NCBI GenBank assembly: GCA_019347795.1
Contig: JAHWKS010000430.1
Coordinates: 1 to 5,710, forward strand
Source of the DNA: Planctomycetota bacterium
GTDB lineage: Bacteria; Planctomycetota; Planctomycetia; Pirellulales; Pirellulaceae
DNA length: 5,710 bases
Direction of reading: 5' to 3'
Shown here: piece by piece, positions 5,441 through 5,710 of the stretch
Numbering within the stretch: position 1 is the first letter of the stretch
How the letters are laid out: every line of letters starts with the position of its first letter
Made by a program: the position numbers and the translations under genes
The notes under the pieces: generated by a model
The model's database searches: none
Told to the model about the DNA's origin: nothing
The model's input: only the letters and a program-made list of their open reading frames with translations

Positions 5441-5609
5441 GCGCCGACGCCGCATGACGCTCTTGCAGCCTGGACCGGCTCAAGCGTCGCTCCGCGCTCC
5501 GAGGCGTGACCCGCCCTCGCCGCGCCGCCCGCGGGCTGTTTGTAGCGCGGAGGGGGATTGCTTCAGTTGGGCGACGCCACGATTCAGCATCGATTCACAC
5601 AGTTGAAGA
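5441..5609. other. Intergenic stretch without a recognisable gene
   Basis: Open frames across 5107-5509 on both strands give Arg/Ala/Pro-rich sequences with no domain, run through the tRNA and palindromes, and look like GC-rich chance frames. A gtcgctccgcg stretch near 5486-5496 resembles half of the REP-like core, perhaps a decayed copy. I see no promoter or RNA gene that I can support here. Confidence 0.5.
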
Positions 5610-5637
5610 GGAGTCAGGAGTCAGGGATCAGGAGTCA
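5610..5637. repeat. Heptamer repeat array, inverted arm (four units)
   Basis: Four tandem 7-base units: ggagtca, ggagtca, gggatca, ggagtca. They are the reverse complement of units in the larger array that begins 16 bases further on, so the two arrays can fold back on each other. Confidence 0.8.
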
Positions 5638-5653
5638 GTGCTGGTTGGCCTAA

Positions 5654-5710
5654 CCCCTGACCCCTGACCCCTGACCCCTGACCCCTGACCCCTGACCCCT
5701 GACTCCTGAC
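5654..5710. repeat. Tandem heptamer array (cccctga)n, cut by the window edge
   Basis: Seven exact units of cccctga from 5654 to 5702, then one variant unit ctcctga (5703-5709) and one further base. The array continues or ends beyond the window. It is a simple tandem repeat prone to slippage. The unit contains no start codon on the plus strand, and a heptamer cannot keep a constant reading frame, so a coding role is unlikely. Confidence 0.9.

Noticed and set aside
5107..5509. Open frames of 109 and 122 codons across the tRNA and palindromes
   Set aside because: They run through the tRNA and repeats, are Arg/Ala/Pro-rich, and have no ribosome site.
5610..5710. CRISPR array
   Set aside because: The units are 7 bases long and directly abutting, with no spacers. 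This is a simple tandem repeat.

Overview
The window looks like chromosomal DNA from a GC-rich bacterium, most probably a planctomycete of the Pirellula/Lacipirellula kind. This rests on the style of the proteins (a TolB-like propeller with a signal peptide, a family-typical PduO adenosyltransferase, an orphan Ddl-like ATP-grasp enzyme, an uncharacterised HExxH protein), weak or absent Shine-Dalgarno sites in front of several genes, and intergenic DNA full of short palindromes and tandem heptamers. The taxonomic call is an inference from gene character, not from a marker gene.

Left part (1-1145, minus strand): a secreted or periplasmic TolB-like beta-propeller protein is followed, after 3 bases, by the first 28 codons of what looks like a NUDIX hydrolase that runs off the left edge. 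These two probably form an operon. Middle part (1201-3669, plus strand): a PduO-type cob(I)alamin adenosyltransferase overlaps by 4 bases a biotin-protein ligase (BirA without the DNA-binding domain), and about 100 bases further on lies a D-Ala-D-Ala-ligase-like ATP-grasp enzyme with a strongly basic tail. The left and middle units are divergent and share a 55-base promoter region. The first two plus-strand genes both serve cofactor-dependent enzymes: adenosylcobalamin and biotin are both needed in the propionyl-CoA to succinyl-CoA route (propionyl-CoA carboxylase and methylmalonyl-CoA mutase), which gives one possible reason for their coupling.

Right part: a convergent minus-strand gene (3804-4835) encodes an uncharacterised zinc-metallopeptidase-like protein with an HEMGH motif. 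The gap between it and the ATP-grasp gene holds two members of a REP-like palindrome family. Farther right is a tRNA-Cys(GCA) gene (about 5096-5167) with good D, anticodon and T arms but an imperfect acceptor stem and no U73. The last 540 bases hold no convincing protein gene. They contain a GNRA-type hairpin, three more members of the REP-like family, and at the right edge an array of a 7-base repeat preceded by an inverted set of the same repeat.

I see no defence island, CRISPR array, transposase or prophage. The parts most worth a second look are the palindrome family, the odd tRNA-Cys, the ATP-grasp enzyme with unusual substrate loops, and the metallopeptidase-like protein.
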